This document shows, piece after piece, positions 1 through 12,167 of a stretch of DNA of 61,512 nt. How positions within the stretch are numbered: position 1 is the stretch's first letter; each line of letters starts with the position of its first letter. Source of the stretch: Chara braunii (Eukaryota > Streptophyta > Charophyceae > Charales > Characeae); the NCBI GenBank assembly GCA_003427395.1, contig BFEA01000561.1, positions 866,431 through 927,942 of the forward strand. Direction: 5' to 3'. The notes below the pieces were generated by a model. That model was not told the DNA's origin, ran no database searches, and saw only the letters and a program-made list of their open reading frames with translations. Position numbers and translations under genes: made by a program.

Positions 1-38
<38 letters not shown>

Positions 39-53
39 CGCGTGTGTGTGACA
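1..53. repeat. Compound (CT)n-(GT)n microsatellite
   Basis: The window opens with an uninterrupted CT run that switches to GT/GC dinucleotides. The same CT-then-GT order recurs at 630-742, and a GA-then-GT version lies at 1617-1660. Alternating purine-pyrimidine tracts of this kind can adopt Z-DNA. No gene is associated. Confidence 0.95.
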
Positions 54-164
54 CAAAGAGAAATCAACAAAACTTGGCATGAGCTGGTCGCCTGGAATGA
101 ACCAACGATGCTATTGAGATAGATCGAAAGGAATGGTACGCAAGCAGAGCGTGATGATGAGAGC

Positions 165-545
165 TGAAGAAACCGGCGCTTAGGTGGCCATAGGGGAAGA
201 GAGATGGGTAAAGGAGTGCGACAGAATGCCAAAAGATGGAGAGTAGAGGGCAAAAGAGGAGAAAGGATAAGGAGGAGCAGGAGGAGAAAGGATAAAATCG
301 CGGCTTACCTCTTTCGTGAGGGGCTGTTCACCGCTCCTCGAAATGACGAACGCCGAAGAAGCCGGAGCTTAGGTCGCCATGGGGAACAGAGCTGGGTAAA
401 GCAGGTGCAGACGGATATTGCGACATGATGTTGAAAGATGGACAGTCGAGGGCAAAAGCGGGAGGAGGAGGAGGAGGTGGAGGAGGAGGAGGAGAAAGGT
501 TAAGATCCCGGCTTACCTCTTTCCCGCAGAGCTGTTCGCCGCTTC
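165..545 (+). repeat. Tandem duplication, about 187-bp unit, two copies
   Basis: The block starting near 168 (ACCGGCGCTTAGG..GCCATAGGGGAA) recurs near 355 (GCCGGAGCTTAGG..GCCATGGGGAAC). Both copies continue through GAAAGATGG/AAAAGATGG, a GGA/GGAGGA purine stretch and a shared CGGCTTACCTCTTTC end. Copies differ by substitutions and by expansion of the GGA tract in copy 2. Open frames here are low-complexity Arg/Gly stretches and are not supported as genes. Confidence 0.85.
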
Positions 546-629
546 TTCGGCGAAAAAAACAAGGTTCGACTTTTGGCGGCTTCCGACATCAATCTAGAGC
601 AGAACACTACGCATGCTTTCCCTTTCCCC

Positions 630-631
630 AC

Positions 632-707
<76 letters not shown>

Positions 708-960
708 CTGTCTGTCTGTGTGTGTGTGTGTGTGTGTGTGTGGCAATCTCAACACCCCCCCACCCCACACACACGCACACCAACAAGCAACCCCACCCGC
801 ACCGGCACCCACCCACCCGCACCCACACCCACACACCCACACCCAGACGGGCCACAAGCACGCAGATGCACACACGCAAGTACGAACGCGCGCACAACCG
901 CGCCCACGCAAGCATGCACCGCCGCGAGCACCCGCACACACGGCGGTATGCACACTGCGA
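630..960. repeat. CT/GT microsatellite followed by CA-rich repeat
   Basis: About 40 bp of CT is followed by about 65 bp of GT with interspersed CTGT. A short unique piece leads into roughly 190 bp of degenerate CA/CCA repeats. The GT and CA tracts are complementary and could pair as a large imperfect hairpin. All reading frames here encode only Leu-Ser, Cys-Val or His-Thr repeats, so I call no protein. Confidence 0.95.
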
Positions 961-1057
961 TAGGACCCACCGCTAGGCCTATTCTATTCTAGGTCCATCA
1001 GGGCCGTTGGCCTCTGTAGTACTGGGCCGACGGTCTTAAATCCTTAAGATCGTGTGA

Positions 1058-1099
1058 CGATCCAGGCCGTCGACCCGTAAGATGCGACGGCCTGGATTC
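1058..1099. repeat. Perfect 13-bp inverted repeat with related third copy
   Basis: ATCCAGGCCGTCG at 1060-1072 is exactly complementary to CGACGGCCTGGAT at 1085-1097, with a 12-nt loop. A third related copy (GATCCGGGCCGTC) follows near 1123-1135 in the orientation of the first. The rest of 965-1600 has no recognisable gene. Confidence 0.8.
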
Positions 1100-1616
1100 G
1101 ATAATGGCTACATTCTTGCAACGATCCGGGCCGTCCCAGTCGGACTGCGGATGCCCATGACCCTAAAAGTTTTTTCGACCCCCCTTATATCTCCCGCGGG
1201 CCCCTCGCCGCGACTTTCAGAGGCCCGAAACGCAACATGGGCCGTCGATGGAACTTATCAATGGCGGCCCGTCCCCGGACGTTGTTTTTCAAGCGCGGAA
1301 AGGTACTAATGAAGTTCGAGGCCGCGGCCTCCCAATCACCCGGAAGGCTCGGAGCATTTCCCAGTTTCGCTTATGGTCTGATACCAGCTCACCATCACCG
1401 CCGCAGCCCGTAGTTTGTTTGTTGATGTGGTTCAGGAAGGGTGAGGTAGTGATTATGCCGTATGTATGTTTTGTCATGTTCGCTATGCACAACTTGAAGA
1501 GAGTGGGGGGGGTGTCCCAGTTGGTGCTTTATTCACAATGTTCATGGGACGCTGGACCCAGTTTCCAGCAGGTGGCGCTCCCCATCAATAGACAGGAGAA
1601 TATGTGTGCGTGTGTT

Positions 1617-1626
1617 TGTGAGAGAG

Positions 1627-1660
<34 letters not shown>
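1617..1660. repeat. (GA)n-(GT)n microsatellite
   Basis: GAGAGAGAG is followed by about 19 GT dinucleotides. It lies inside a spurious open frame. Confidence 0.95.
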
Positions 1661-1662
<2 letters not shown>

Positions 1663-1686
1663 CCAAAAGGGGCCCACGATCGATAG

Positions 1687-1768
1687 CTCTCATGTATCTC
1701 ATCTTTTTGCTAGTACTCATCTATCTCATCTTCTTGCTAGTACTCATTTATCTCATCCTCTCACTAGT
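1687..1768 (+). repeat. 27-bp tandem repeat, three copies
   Basis: Units share TNTATCTCATC..TTGCTAGTACTCA, with the third copy diverged. The unit is a multiple of three, so one frame stays open and encodes a repeated hydrophobic YLIFLLVLI-like string. I treat that as a by-product of the repeat. Confidence 0.85.
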
Positions 1769-1793
1769 CTATGATGTATAGAACGGGGGAGCA

Positions 1794-2116
1794 TCAACGA
1801 ACCCAGATCTCTCCCCAACCCATCGGGTAGGTTGGCACCACAGCAGTGGTGCGAGAGCAAGGCTGTATCAGTCCCTCGTCGCGGTGATGATGAGGGGTGG
1901 GCAGGCATTGTTGATGGGGGAAATCGGTGGTGCTCGCACCGAGCAATGGGCAGTCACTGCACCTCCCCCTACCACCCCCCAACCCCACATTAGCGGTGTC
2001 TAACGACCAATACTATCGATGCATATCAACCAACAACATCAACCAACGCTCTGCCAATGTTGGCTTGGAAGGCCAACGGGTTATCTCTAACTGGTTGAAC
2101 ATCAAGCTTCCCCAGG
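1794..2116. other. Unassigned sequence
   Basis: No gene is recognisable. The stretch has short imperfect inverted repeats around CACCACAGCAGTGGTG and GGTGCTCGCACC but no clear element boundary. Confidence 0.5.
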
Positions 2117-2185
2117 CGGTCAATGGGGATTGAACCTACGACCTCCTGAATGCAACTTTTGTGCTTTAACAACTGAGTTAGGCCC
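2117..2185 (-). mobile_element. tRNA-derived SINE head or tRNA pseudogene
   Basis: Read on the minus strand, the sequence begins GGGCCTAACTCAGTTG, which resembles a pol III A box. About 35 nt later it contains AGGTTCAATCC, a good B box in a T-arm context. The spacing fits a tRNA. I could not make the acceptor arms pair cleanly, so a functional tRNA is unlikely and a SINE promoter remnant is the better call. Confidence 0.55.
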
Positions 2186-2928
2186 GCAGACAATTCGGTA
2201 AAGAATTTCGATGTGACCCTGATGAAAAAGTTGCTCAAGTTTTTTTTACATAGCTTTATTTTTTTCAAATTTTTTAGACTTCGTTTTTTTCTTATGCCCT
2301 TCCTTTGTCATTGCACGGTCAGGCCGCCCGAGCAAACAAGGTGCTCTGAGTAGTCCGTTTGGCAACTTAATATTCTACATTAGTTGTGCATATGTGGCTG
2401 AGGGGGATAAGTTTGATTCACGAATAAAAATTGTATTTTATTTCCTACATGCACACTGTGTTCACTACACAATGAGGCCATTATAAATGTGATATATGTC
2501 ATTTGTTATGTTGTGTAGGCGTATGGTTATGAATGTGACTGCTAGCTCTTGTGCTTGAATGAACTTATGGACCCCTATGTTTTTATTGTTTTTCCTTTCG
2601 ACTATCAACAGACATTCAAGTTGGGGTATTTTTTTACGACTGGTGGGTCATGCATGAGTCTAATGACCGTCGAGGCCTCCCAACTTCAAGGTGTCTTTTA
2701 TTTTTCGAGTTGTCGGAATGAATTTTACGTAACAACTATGCACGTCTTAGCAAGCGTATTTATTCAGCGGTTGAAAGTTTCCGGAACTTGCGGACGCACT
2801 TCTCGGTAACGTATCTTTTCTTATGCATAAGTGTTATAAAATTCATACCAAAACCCACCATGAATTCTCTGAAATAATAAGAATAAATGTGATAATTTAC
2901 ATATTTTTTAACTCCGTGCTTGAAATTT
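2186..2928. other. AT-rich sequence, no gene seen
   Basis: Several T-runs and AT-rich patches. Open frames are short and unconserved in appearance. Confidence 0.5.
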
Positions 2929-3213
2929 GAACCGTACTACGATATGGGCGAACTTTTTTCAATGAGTAAAGTTATTTTGCAATCGTCTTCGAATGGGATG
3001 TTTGTTTTGTTGGTAAAGAGTCAACAAGCTTTGATTTCAACTCTAATATTGGTTTTATATATATATACAAATGACCCCGAGGTGCGTGCCTCACCGAGCT
3101 AAGATCAAAGACGTGGAGAGCACAACCCTGAATGGCAACCTAACGATAGTTCAATTGGTTTTGAAAATCTCATTTATCTGGTCTATTTTTAAAGAAGCAT
3201 TGTTCATCCATCT
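2929..3213 (+). repeat. Dispersed repeat, copy 1
   Basis: About 285 bp, starting GAACCGTACTACGATATGGG and ending TTCATCCATCT, recurs in reverse orientation at 15961-16252 with scattered substitutions. Similarity stops abruptly at both ends. That indicates a discrete mobile unit rather than a segmental duplication. It contains a short TATATATATA tract and encodes nothing recognisable. Confidence 0.85.
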
Positions 3214-3998
3214 CAAGGGTTAACACGAGGACATAAATTATCAAGCCTATGGTGGAAATTTGACATTGTTAAGACGTAACTCCCAGCGTGGGCTGCTGAC
3301 CTAGCATAATCGGGCAGTGGACCCTTCGACTACGACTTGGAAGAGAAACTAGAGGGGATGGTCACCCCAGTGAAAGGACCTATTCAGGTGGGCGTCGGAG
3401 GGGTTGAGATTAGTCTTGAAATTTGTGAATATACTTTCAAAAAGATAGTATGAAGATCCCTCGTTGGACAACCAACGAGGGTAATCACCGTTAAACAACA
3501 ACATGGTGGGCCGCAGCTCCGGCCTGATCAGCAGGACTGTGGTGGGTCAAGATGGAGACTGCTTGTCCTCCTGTATTAGGCTTCGGGCAGGACAGCTGGC
3601 AACCTTGGACATTTGTACCAAAGGTTGGACATTTGAGCTCTCGGTTAGGACCCTCGTTTGAAGGGTTGAGTTCGCATGCGGACACCGACCCTGAAAACAA
3701 CCAACGATAACCTGGGTCAAAGTCTAAGGGTGAGGAGAAGGAGGAAGCACTGTCACACTTGATGATTTTATGTATTGTAGTACAAATCAAGTATCCCCAC
3801 CTCAAGTTATTGGATTTTCATTATGGGAGACCCGAGTTAAAACCCCAGCAGTAACAATGAAACGTGAGGTGACGATGTCAATCGTGAACCACACTTCATT
3901 CCAGGGATTCGGATTTGACAAATTGCTTGTCAGAAAACATATTTGTTTGCATATAGTTCTCCACCGACGGGGACGTCACTTAATACGGTCTGGAATAC
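3214..3998. other. Unassigned sequence with a perfect 10-bp hairpin
   Basis: CCCTCGTTGG at 3458-3467 and CCAACGAGGG at 3472-3481 form a perfect stem around the tetraloop ACAA. No gene is recognisable. The stretch runs up to the LTR start at 3999 and has no polypurine tract at that junction. Confidence 0.6.
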
Positions 3999-4005
3999 TG
4001 TCGGA

Positions 4006-4031
4006 CCGAATACCCTTACAAGGGTAGTTGG
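4006..4031 (+). repeat. LTR-terminal palindrome, left copy
   Basis: CCGAATACCCTT-AC-AAGGGTAGTTGG lies 7 nt inside the LTR start. It is a slightly decayed form of the perfect 12-bp palindrome seen at 39834-39859. Confidence 0.85.
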
Positions 4032-4854
4032 CCATGATTTTACAATCTACACATCAATTGTGCCGACCACCATGACGGAGTCGGTCTAAACTAAGAAGTG
4101 CACACGTTCTTCACACAACACTATAAGACGATTTCCTCGACTATTGAGGCTGGAGCAAATCGGTGAGAAATTTCGAGAGTACACGCGCGTGTTGGTATGA
4201 CGCACGCTATGATGGTTAGGATCGATAGTAATACTCTCTGACAAAGAAGGTCGAAGGGTTGACTAGGTTAAGTGTTGTACCAAGGACATCTACGACGTGC
4301 ACTGAGACTTGGGCTCGTACCTATCTACTTACCGGTACTGATCCTCTAAAATTGTCAATTTGTCTCTTCTAATCGGCCCGGAGTACGAGGCGCATTTACC
4401 TCAGTTTGGTGTGGTATCGGTCGACCTATTACCTAAGTTATTTCTACGACTCCTAAGTGTCGCGGGACTCTTTCCTGCCACTTGAGTATTTTCCCCGTGG
4501 TAACTCTCAATGTCACGACCATAGGAAGAGTATTGATTCTACGGGCCTTCCGGTGAGTCAACTTGAAGTACCTTTGAGGGATAAAAAAAAAAAAAAAAAA
4601 AAAGCGACAAAGCACTTAGACAAGCACGCAGACCAGCGAGTATACACACCCATAGACTTAGAAAACAGGCCCAGACAACCTGACGAATGGACCCTACTAC
4701 TCTACATGTATCTAGGATGATCCACTTTTATCCGAAGTGGGAACTAACTCGGTAGGTTTGGGTGGTGATTACTAGGCGGAAGACTCAGGATCAAATTTGC
4801 TCGACCCCTGAGCAAACTCCTCTTTTGACAGGGAGCCTCACTTTGCTTTCAGTC

Positions 4855-4925
4855 CGTCCCCGTCGGGCGAGGCTCGAACATGTGACATGCAACCCAATTG
4901 AGAGGCCGTTGAGAACGATAATATG
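4855..4925 (-). other. tRNA-like segment inside LTR, left copy
   Basis: The minus strand reads ..GGTTGCATGTCACATGTTCGAGCCTCGCCC, a T-arm-like B box. The equivalent segment in the right LTR (37005-37078) retains a better GGTTCGAGCCT. Confidence 0.45.
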
Positions 4926-5677
4926 GGCCCCGACCCGTGCCAGAAGCCAGACAGTTGGGGGATGAGGTTGAACTCGATGAACTTTTCGTAGTTTGCCAAG
5001 GAGAATGTTCCCGGGACTTCGCGACAAGTACAGGCGTGGTTGGATATCGGAGCGTTGCAGGCAGTTTCAACAGACATGGGAAACTCCGACATGAGGGATA
5101 CTGCTCGATCGGATCCTGCATGATGAACCTTCAGGTAAATAACGTCGATGGAAAAAATAGGAATACGTGAAGAAAAGGAAGGACGAGCGCAGAAACAAAG
5201 GAGACGGATAGTCCGGACGTGAATGTTGAGGCTCTGAAGTTGGAGCGAATGAGCTTCAACAAGAGCACTGGTCGTGACACCTATACTACCAAGTGAATCA
5301 GGCAAGTCTCTAAAACCCACGACTGTACTCGTGGTAGTTCTACTGAGACGAGGAGCAAAATCAAATAAATTTACCGCTGAACTAAAACAAAGTGCATTAC
5401 TATATGTGTGTATGTGTGTGTATATGTGTGTATGTGTACTGATCACGTGGCGAGTGTGGCGGGATCACCATCGATAGGATGAAACGAAACCGAGTGAATC
5501 GACCATTAGAACATAAAATTATTCGCGGCGATATGTGTGTAGGTGCGTGAGTTTGTGTGCGTCCGAGTGTGTGTATATGGATGTATAGGTAAGAGAAAAA
5601 AAAGGAAAGCGTCTAATTTGTCGAGCTCCCGCCGATTTTAAACGTGTATCTGACCAAAACGATAAGTAGTGTTCGTC

Positions 5678-5681
<4 letters not shown>

Positions 5682-5708
<27 letters not shown>

Positions 5709-5751
5709 TTAATTAATTTTTAGTGTTATTACTATTATTATTATTAATTTG

Positions 5752-5808
<57 letters not shown>

Positions 5809-5812
5809 GTTC
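5682..5812. repeat. (TTA)n microsatellites
   Basis: Two long ATT/TTA tracts at 5682-5709 and about 5755-5810 match (TAA)n tracts at 35568-35700 in the other LTR copy. Further tracts of the same type in this LTR lie at about 6290-6370, 9520-9616, 10420-10480 and 10690-10800, all with counterparts in the right LTR. Confidence 0.95.
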
Positions 5813-6313
5813 TTTCGTGCTTTAAATCTTGACGATGAGTATGGCTACCTACGATGAAGGAGGGGAGGAAGGTGAGTACAAGGAGGGAAAAAGATGGGTA
5901 TCCTGCTGGTCATGCAGTCCATAATAATGACGATTCAGGCATGAGACTTACCTGATGTTGGAGGCGATCGACATTGGTCGGGATCGGCTCGTACTTTGGG
6001 AAGTTGTTGACGTTACTTGCGGCATTGTAGATAGGCTAGATAGGACCAGCCATTCGTAGTCTGAGCGTCGAATGCCTGATAGAATGTCGACATTTGGTTC
6101 TTTGTGGATGATGATGAGACTCATCCAATATTGTCACATATGAGCATTTGTTGTGCTCCTATTTGGTGAAACTCGTGTTGCAATTCAACTTCTTGATCGA
6201 AGTGACGACTATCTGGTCTCATGTGTATGATGTTGCTTGATTTTCTGTGTTTATTTTATTTTTATTATTATGGATTGATTGATATATTATTATTTTTATT
6301 ATTACTATTATTA

Positions 6314-6369
<56 letters not shown>

Positions 6370-6371
6370 GT

Positions 6372-6616
6372 TAAGGACTTTACGATTCGGATCCCTGAAA
6401 CGCGACCCTAACATGTAGGGGCCTTGTCAGCCCAAACTTGATTTCACGAGCAACATTTCAAAAAAACAAGTTCCCTAAGGCAAAGGTCGCATCCAACATC
6501 GACTGGTCTTAGACAAACAGGTATAAAACACATACTTCAAGGCGGAGATAAGTCGTGTCTACTCTGCAGTAAGTCATGTATGTTCTGCAATAAGTCATGT
6601 CTGTTTGACGGTAAGC
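6372..6616 (+). repeat. 245-bp direct repeat, upstream copy
   Basis: Starts AAGGACTTTACGATTCGGAT and ends TTTGACGGTAAGC. It recurs at 8608-8880. The right LTR (34020-34265, reversed) has a single copy, so the left LTR carries either an insertion with terminal direct repeats or a duplication. Confidence 0.85.
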
Positions 6617-6823
6617 ACAACGAAGTGCTGCCAAAATTTTCTTTTTTCTCTCTATTCTCTTCTTCTAGTACCTTTTGATCCCTTGGGGTAGTAAAATGTT
6701 TTTTTTTCATTTTAGTTAGTCATTTTTTTAATGGCACACTTCGACCTATGGGGGTAACAAAATGCTGCCGAAATTTTTGAAAAATCCAAAACTTAGTTTC
6801 TCTTCACTCTCCTCCACCTGCTC

Positions 6824-6860
<37 letters not shown>

Positions 6861-7547
6861 GTTTTAATTTGTGGTATTTTAAAAGTTAGTGTGGTCCGAA
6901 AACAGACTTGAGTTGGAGGAGCGGCCTTATTGGGCGACCAGAGTAGCGCTCCGGTATCTCCGTCGTCGTAAGCGATTAGCGGGTACGGCGCTACTTGGTC
7001 GATACCTACGCCAGCACGACGGGGGTCGGGAGTCATGCTGCTCGCCTTCACTTCGGAGGTAGGCGTTGTCATGAAGCAGACGCGTCACTCAGGTAGTCCA
7101 CAACATAGCTAGGTAGAGGAGTAAGGTCGCAGTAACCGAAAAGTCATCCCGGGTGAAAGAAGACACGGGAGACGAGGGGAAGGCCAGGCTACACAAGCTG
7201 TCTAGGACTCTGGCGAATAGCATGAACCATCTATCGTAACCCCTGTACAGGAACAAAGACAGCTGGTGGTAGGTAAGGCAGCGGGTTAGCATGACCCAAT
7301 AAATAGAGCGTAACTCACCCCCTCCTCGACGACACGAAAAAGTCTGTCTTTCAAACTACATGCATAGACCGTAGTCATGAGAGGGAAGCTCAACCCAGGC
7401 GCCGACCTCAAAGATCTGACGATAGTAGAATAATGCATCCTGTCGAAACGAGGTGGTAAGTAAGGAATTTATCACAGTGAGAAGTTGGAGTTACGGAAAG
7501 AACGAGGATTTCACGGGGAGAGTTAAAGTCGATTAAGGGTCCGGTTA
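6617..7547. other. 5' part of the 2.2-kb private insertion
   Basis: Contains a (TA)n tract at 6827-6857 and open frames broken by stops. No domain is recognisable before the gag-like pseudogene that begins near 7548. Confidence 0.5.
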
Positions 7548-8520
7548 GATGCATACTACTATCTGAGATCGGCAGTAAAGGGGATGTTTGGGGATATCTT
7601 AGAGACGCATAATCCGAAGTATGATAGGGATAGACCGAAACTGATAAATGTTAAATTCGACATGCCACCAGAGTCCCGCAACAAGATTGATGATGAACTG
7701 GTCATTCAGTCCCCCACGGGAGAATGTTGGAAAGTAGAGATAGTGTCTCCCTGCATACACAGATTGGTGTAAGAGGTGCAGGTGGTATTACCACACAGCG
7801 GACAACTGCCCCCGCCGACAGAACGATGAGGGTCGGGGCAACGATGGGAAGCGGCAGGGAGGTGATCGTGCTCGTTACTGAGAGTTCCAACACAGTCAGG
7901 AACGAAGATCAAGCGAAGACACAGAAAACGAAGGTGAGGAGATCAGCGGGCAAAGAGGATCTTCACGGGTGATGATAGGACAAGGCCATACACGGTCCCA
8001 GGGAGAAAGTTATGCACAGCGAAGCACGGACAAAACATAGCAGAACCGATTGCGTCACGAGCTCAGAGCTTCAGTGCCGGTCGCGGGCGCAGGTGAACCC
8101 TGGCTGGAAGTACAGGGCGAATCACAGGCCATTCCACAAGGGCGAAGAGATGCACCCTACTTCAGCTAACAGGGACTCCAACACCAAGGTATGCTCCAAG
8201 GATGGGGGGCCGAACATGCCCGCGGGGGAGGCCCACCAAGAGAAACAAGCTTACCTTTCATAACCCCCTGGCAGGCCAGGGAGGAGTGGACAAGCGGTAT
8301 TTCCCCAATGCAGCAGAACGAAAACATGTGGGAAGGTGCAACGGCGAGGGAAGAGGAAGTACCCTTGAATCACTCGTTCTGGCAAAACCATTCCCATTAA
8401 CACCCCATGAGAGACGAAGGGGTCATGCATCACCATCACTAATACAGGGATTGGCAGTACGGCACCGGACAAAGACGGATCGAAAACCCGAAGGCCCGGT
8501 ACCCATCGAGTTCGTATGAC
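7548..8520 (+). pseudogene. Broken gag/ORF1-like gene with CCHC zinc knuckle
   Basis: A reading frame near 7584-7770 encodes RPKLINVKFDMPPESRNKI followed by a PTGECWKVEI stretch. A +1 frame change leads into CKRCRWYYHTADNC at 7768-7809, an exact C-x2-C-x4-H-x4-C knuckle, then an Arg/Gln/Gly-rich basic tail cut by stops. The order, a beta-rich segment followed directly by a knuckle, resembles the DUF4283 plus zinc-knuckle proteins carried by plant retroelements. That family assignment is inference. A purine-rich stretch (GGAAGGGGGAGGAGG) near 8578 sits just before the downstream direct repeat, like a polypurine tract. No RT or integrase accompanies it. Confidence 0.6.
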
Positions 8521-8607
8521 TGGAGACGCCTGGCCCCCCAAGCTCAAGACACATAGCAACTAGACACTCCCAGATAGGAAGGGGGAGGAGGATCACTGAG
8601 AAGGCTA

Positions 8608-8880
8608 AAAGGACTTTATGATTCGGATCCCTGAAACGTGACCCTAATATGTAGGGGCCTTGTCAGCCCAAACTTGATTTCACGAGCAGCATTCCAAACA
8701 GACAAGTTCCCTAAGGCAAAGGTCGCATCCAACACAGACTGGTCTTAGACAAACAGGTATAAAACATAGACTTCAAGGCTGAGATAAGTCGTGTCTGCTC
8801 TGCAGTAAGTCATGTTTCTTCTGCAATAAGTCATGGCTGATCTGCAATAAGGCATGTCTGTTTGACGGTAAGCCACATCT
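8608..8880 (+). repeat. 245-bp direct repeat, downstream copy, with 20-22-bp tandem units
   Basis: Same start as the copy at 6372. Its end runs on collinearly into the rest of the LTR. From 8786 to 8870 it contains short tandem units of the type CTGCARTAAGTCATGTCTG, also seen at 34022-34115 in the right LTR. Confidence 0.85.
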
Positions 8881-9519
8881 GTTTACACAAATCTAGTCTA
8901 ATCACAGTTCCGCGGATCAGTCCTGATTCAAACCAGGAGTCCAAAAGACAGGCCGATGGCCAGCACCAGACCATGGGAAAGGATACTAGGACGTACACAT
9001 TGCATCGACATGGATTGGGTAGGAGTCCCAGACAAATCTTGAGACTGAACACAGGCCACGCCAGACCAATCCAACACTATAAAGGATTGGCCGACCTCTC
9101 ATACGACAGAGGTGATTGAGCCGCGCCAGGGAAAAAATGAGAGAGAAAGGAGAAAGGATCAGACAAACAGACAGACTGACAGGAAGACAGACGCGAATGT
9201 ACGAGCACAAATAGACAAGCATAAACAACCATACATGACAGACAAAGGACAAATACACAAACAAGCAAACAAACAAACGGACTGAGAGAAGCAGACATGC
9301 ATACAGGACAAGAGAAAACAAACAGGCCGTTTAGCACAGGCACACACCGACAATAGGTGAACCAACAACCAAACAAACGAAATAGAAAAACTTGTTGTTT
9401 AGACTGACACTGATGCTAATCAAGCACAAACTATGAGCGGAGCACATACCCTTCCCCGATATTGTGCCAGGAAGATAACTTGCAAACAGTCACTACCTTA
9501 ATGTTGTTGTTGTTGGTAG

Positions 9520-9547
9520 AATCATTATTATTATTATTGATATTTTA

Positions 9548-9616
<69 letters not shown>
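9520..9616. repeat. (TTA)n microsatellite
   Basis: About 30 TTA units, matching (TAA)n at 33260-33350 in the right LTR. Surrounding LTR sequence (8881-11640) has no recognisable gene, although a Cys/Leu/Ser-rich minus-strand frame occurs at 8986-9376 in a CAGA-like repeat. Confidence 0.95.
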
Positions 9617-10438
9617 GCAATCAGACTCGCTTTTCTTTCTCACTTTACATGCATGCCAACAGGGAACACACCGAACTGGCAAAAAACGGCCAACTAAAAA
9701 CTCTGAGATATGGGCTACCCAAAACACAATTGCATCGCAAACTCGCTCCAAATAATTATGGCGCTTCAACGCCCAACAACACTCTGATCATTACGGTGTC
9801 CAACTCTTTTGTTCGCACTCACTCACTTGAGGAACACCCTTAAATATCCCACAAGCAACCCTCTGCCTCACACACACACACACACTACAGTCTCTACCAA
9901 CTACGGTGGCTACGACCGTTGTCACCCACTACAGCTATGGCTAAGCTCTCTCCTTCAACCCATTTCTGCTTTGGGCAACTGCAGACTTCCTCGCACTCAA
10001 CGCTGTGGCAACGTTTCCGCATGACTCACACAGTGCACGGTGACACACAAAGAAAAAGAGAGAGAGGGGGAGATGGGGAAGTGAGGGTCTATACCTCGCA
10101 TTGGCAGTAGTCTGTAGTAAGTGACATTTTCGAGCACTTTGTAGGTTGCGAACGTTAACAATGCATTATCAATTAGCGGAAAAATGGTAGGTGTATAGGG
10201 GGTAGGCTTGGCGGCAAATGCCAAGTCGACACATATGAATTGGTGGTAGCTAGAGCGGACTCTTATTGACATTGGCTTTCAACGATACGAGCCTTCAGTG
10301 GTGTTACGTAGGTACAATTTTGCTTTCTGGAAAGCAATGGACTACTGGACCTCGGTGGGATTTTTGCAAAACTGGAATCTGTCGTTTCATTGATTGCCCA
10401 CTTTCGTTTATTACTATGACCATTATTATTACTATTAC

Positions 10439-10475
<37 letters not shown>

Positions 10476-12167
10476 GTTATCAAACTTGTTGTCTTCGACA
10501 TAGCACACTTGCAGATAGAAATGAATATGGATGATGCGAAACGCCCAAAAACTTAGAAATTGGGCTTGATCAAGGACAAGGTCTGGGTCAGGCGCACACA
10601 AGACAAACCGCACTATACACAAACTTGGGGATCGAGCCTCGAGAACTGCAAGTCTTATGCTTGGGTAGATCCATTTCATTAGTCTGTTTATATTGTTTTG
10701 TTGTTATTGTTACTATTATTATCTCTATTATCTTTATTGATTACTCTTGTTATTATTGTTGTTATTAATTGCTTATTACTAGTGTTATTTTATTGCTATT
10801 ATTGGACGTCATATGAGGTCAGAGATGAAGGGAAGGTATGGGGCATTGGAGAGGAGAGAAACATTATCACTTTGTGATGGTGCCTACCCCCCCGTCACCC
10901 CCCTCAGTCATATCTTGTTGTATCCTCTCATATGACTGCATCCTCGACTACCGTTGTTTGATGGCATGTTCTCATTAAGGACAATCTTGGCTTTTGCCAA
11001 CCTTAGATCCCGGACGATCAACTCCAATAAATTATGCATGACCAGTAACAAGGCGATTGCGGGAGCTCTGCTGGAGTTCAGGGAGGAATTCTGGAAGCAG
11101 GGAACAGTAAGGTACGCACGCTCCAGCCTAACTTATAGAGCCTTAAACTATAAACTTCAGGAAAATCCCCGATGTTTGTAATATACTAATAGTAAAAGAG
11201 AGTACTTTTCGTCAGGATCTCTTCAGGACTAAGGAAAAACAATAATGCCTGTATAAGAAAAAAAAAAACATTAATTGAGTAAAAGGGGTCTGACAGGGTA
11301 TGACTAACTGTTGCTGAAAAACATAGCGATAACGAGAAGTTCCGAGTAACTGTCTCGCTATGTGAATGTTTCTTTTGGGGATGTGGCTGCAAAAGAATTG
11401 ACTCCGTGCAGTCTTCCCTTGCTTAATAGACCGCCTGACCAATAATAAGGAAAGGGGATTCACAGTGGATTGAAGACTTGTGCATGCTATGGTCGGATAC
11501 TGTCATGATGGACTCCATCAACTAACTATTGCCCTACGTTTGACCTATGCCTACATACTCTCAAAAGTCCGAAGCTAACACGGTCGGGAATCAGGCGGAC
11601 GAATTTAAAACATGGGGTATAAGTCTCGTATGGCCTGCCGCATAATCTTAAAGGCTTCCGAATGACAAGGGCTCAAGTGGCGTTTGAAGCAACGACCGAG
11701 TCATCTGGAAAACTTACAAGGGGTGATAGGAGGAGTAAGACACCGAGATGCTTGCCCTATTGCCTAAACGACACGGTCAAGAAAAGGGACGGTGATAAGA
11801 AAAGCAAAACTCCAATAAGCCTGCCTTATTACCAACCAGCCGTGCGTCAGGGCAAGTGAGCGATAAGAGAAGCAAGGCTCCGAGAAGTTTGCCTTATAGC
11901 AATAATGGCACGAACGTTGTGATAAGAGTAGCAAGACTCCGAGAAGCCTGCCTTATTATCAACCAACTATGCGTCAGGGCAAGTGACAATAAGAGAAACA
12001 AGGCTCCGAGAAGCTTACCTTATCGCAATAATGGCACGGATATTGTGATAAGAGTAGCAAGGCTCCGAGAAACCTGCCTTATCGCAATAATGGCACGGAC
12101 GGTGTGATAAGAGTAGCAAGGCTCAGAGAAACCTGTCTTATCGCAATAATAGCATGAACGGTGTGAT

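Noticed and set aside
607-976. Six overlapping open frames
   Set aside because: All are translations of CT, GT and CA microsatellites.
2117-2185. Functional tRNA gene
   Set aside because: A and B boxes are present, but acceptor and anticodon arms do not pair convincingly.
3458-3481. Helitron 3' terminal hairpin
   Set aside because: The perfect hairpin is not followed by a CTRR end.
8986-9376. Cys/Leu-rich membrane-like ORFs (also 33385-33892)
   Set aside because: Arise from a degenerate GACAGACA/TGTCTGTC-type repeat in both LTR copies; frames are not preserved.
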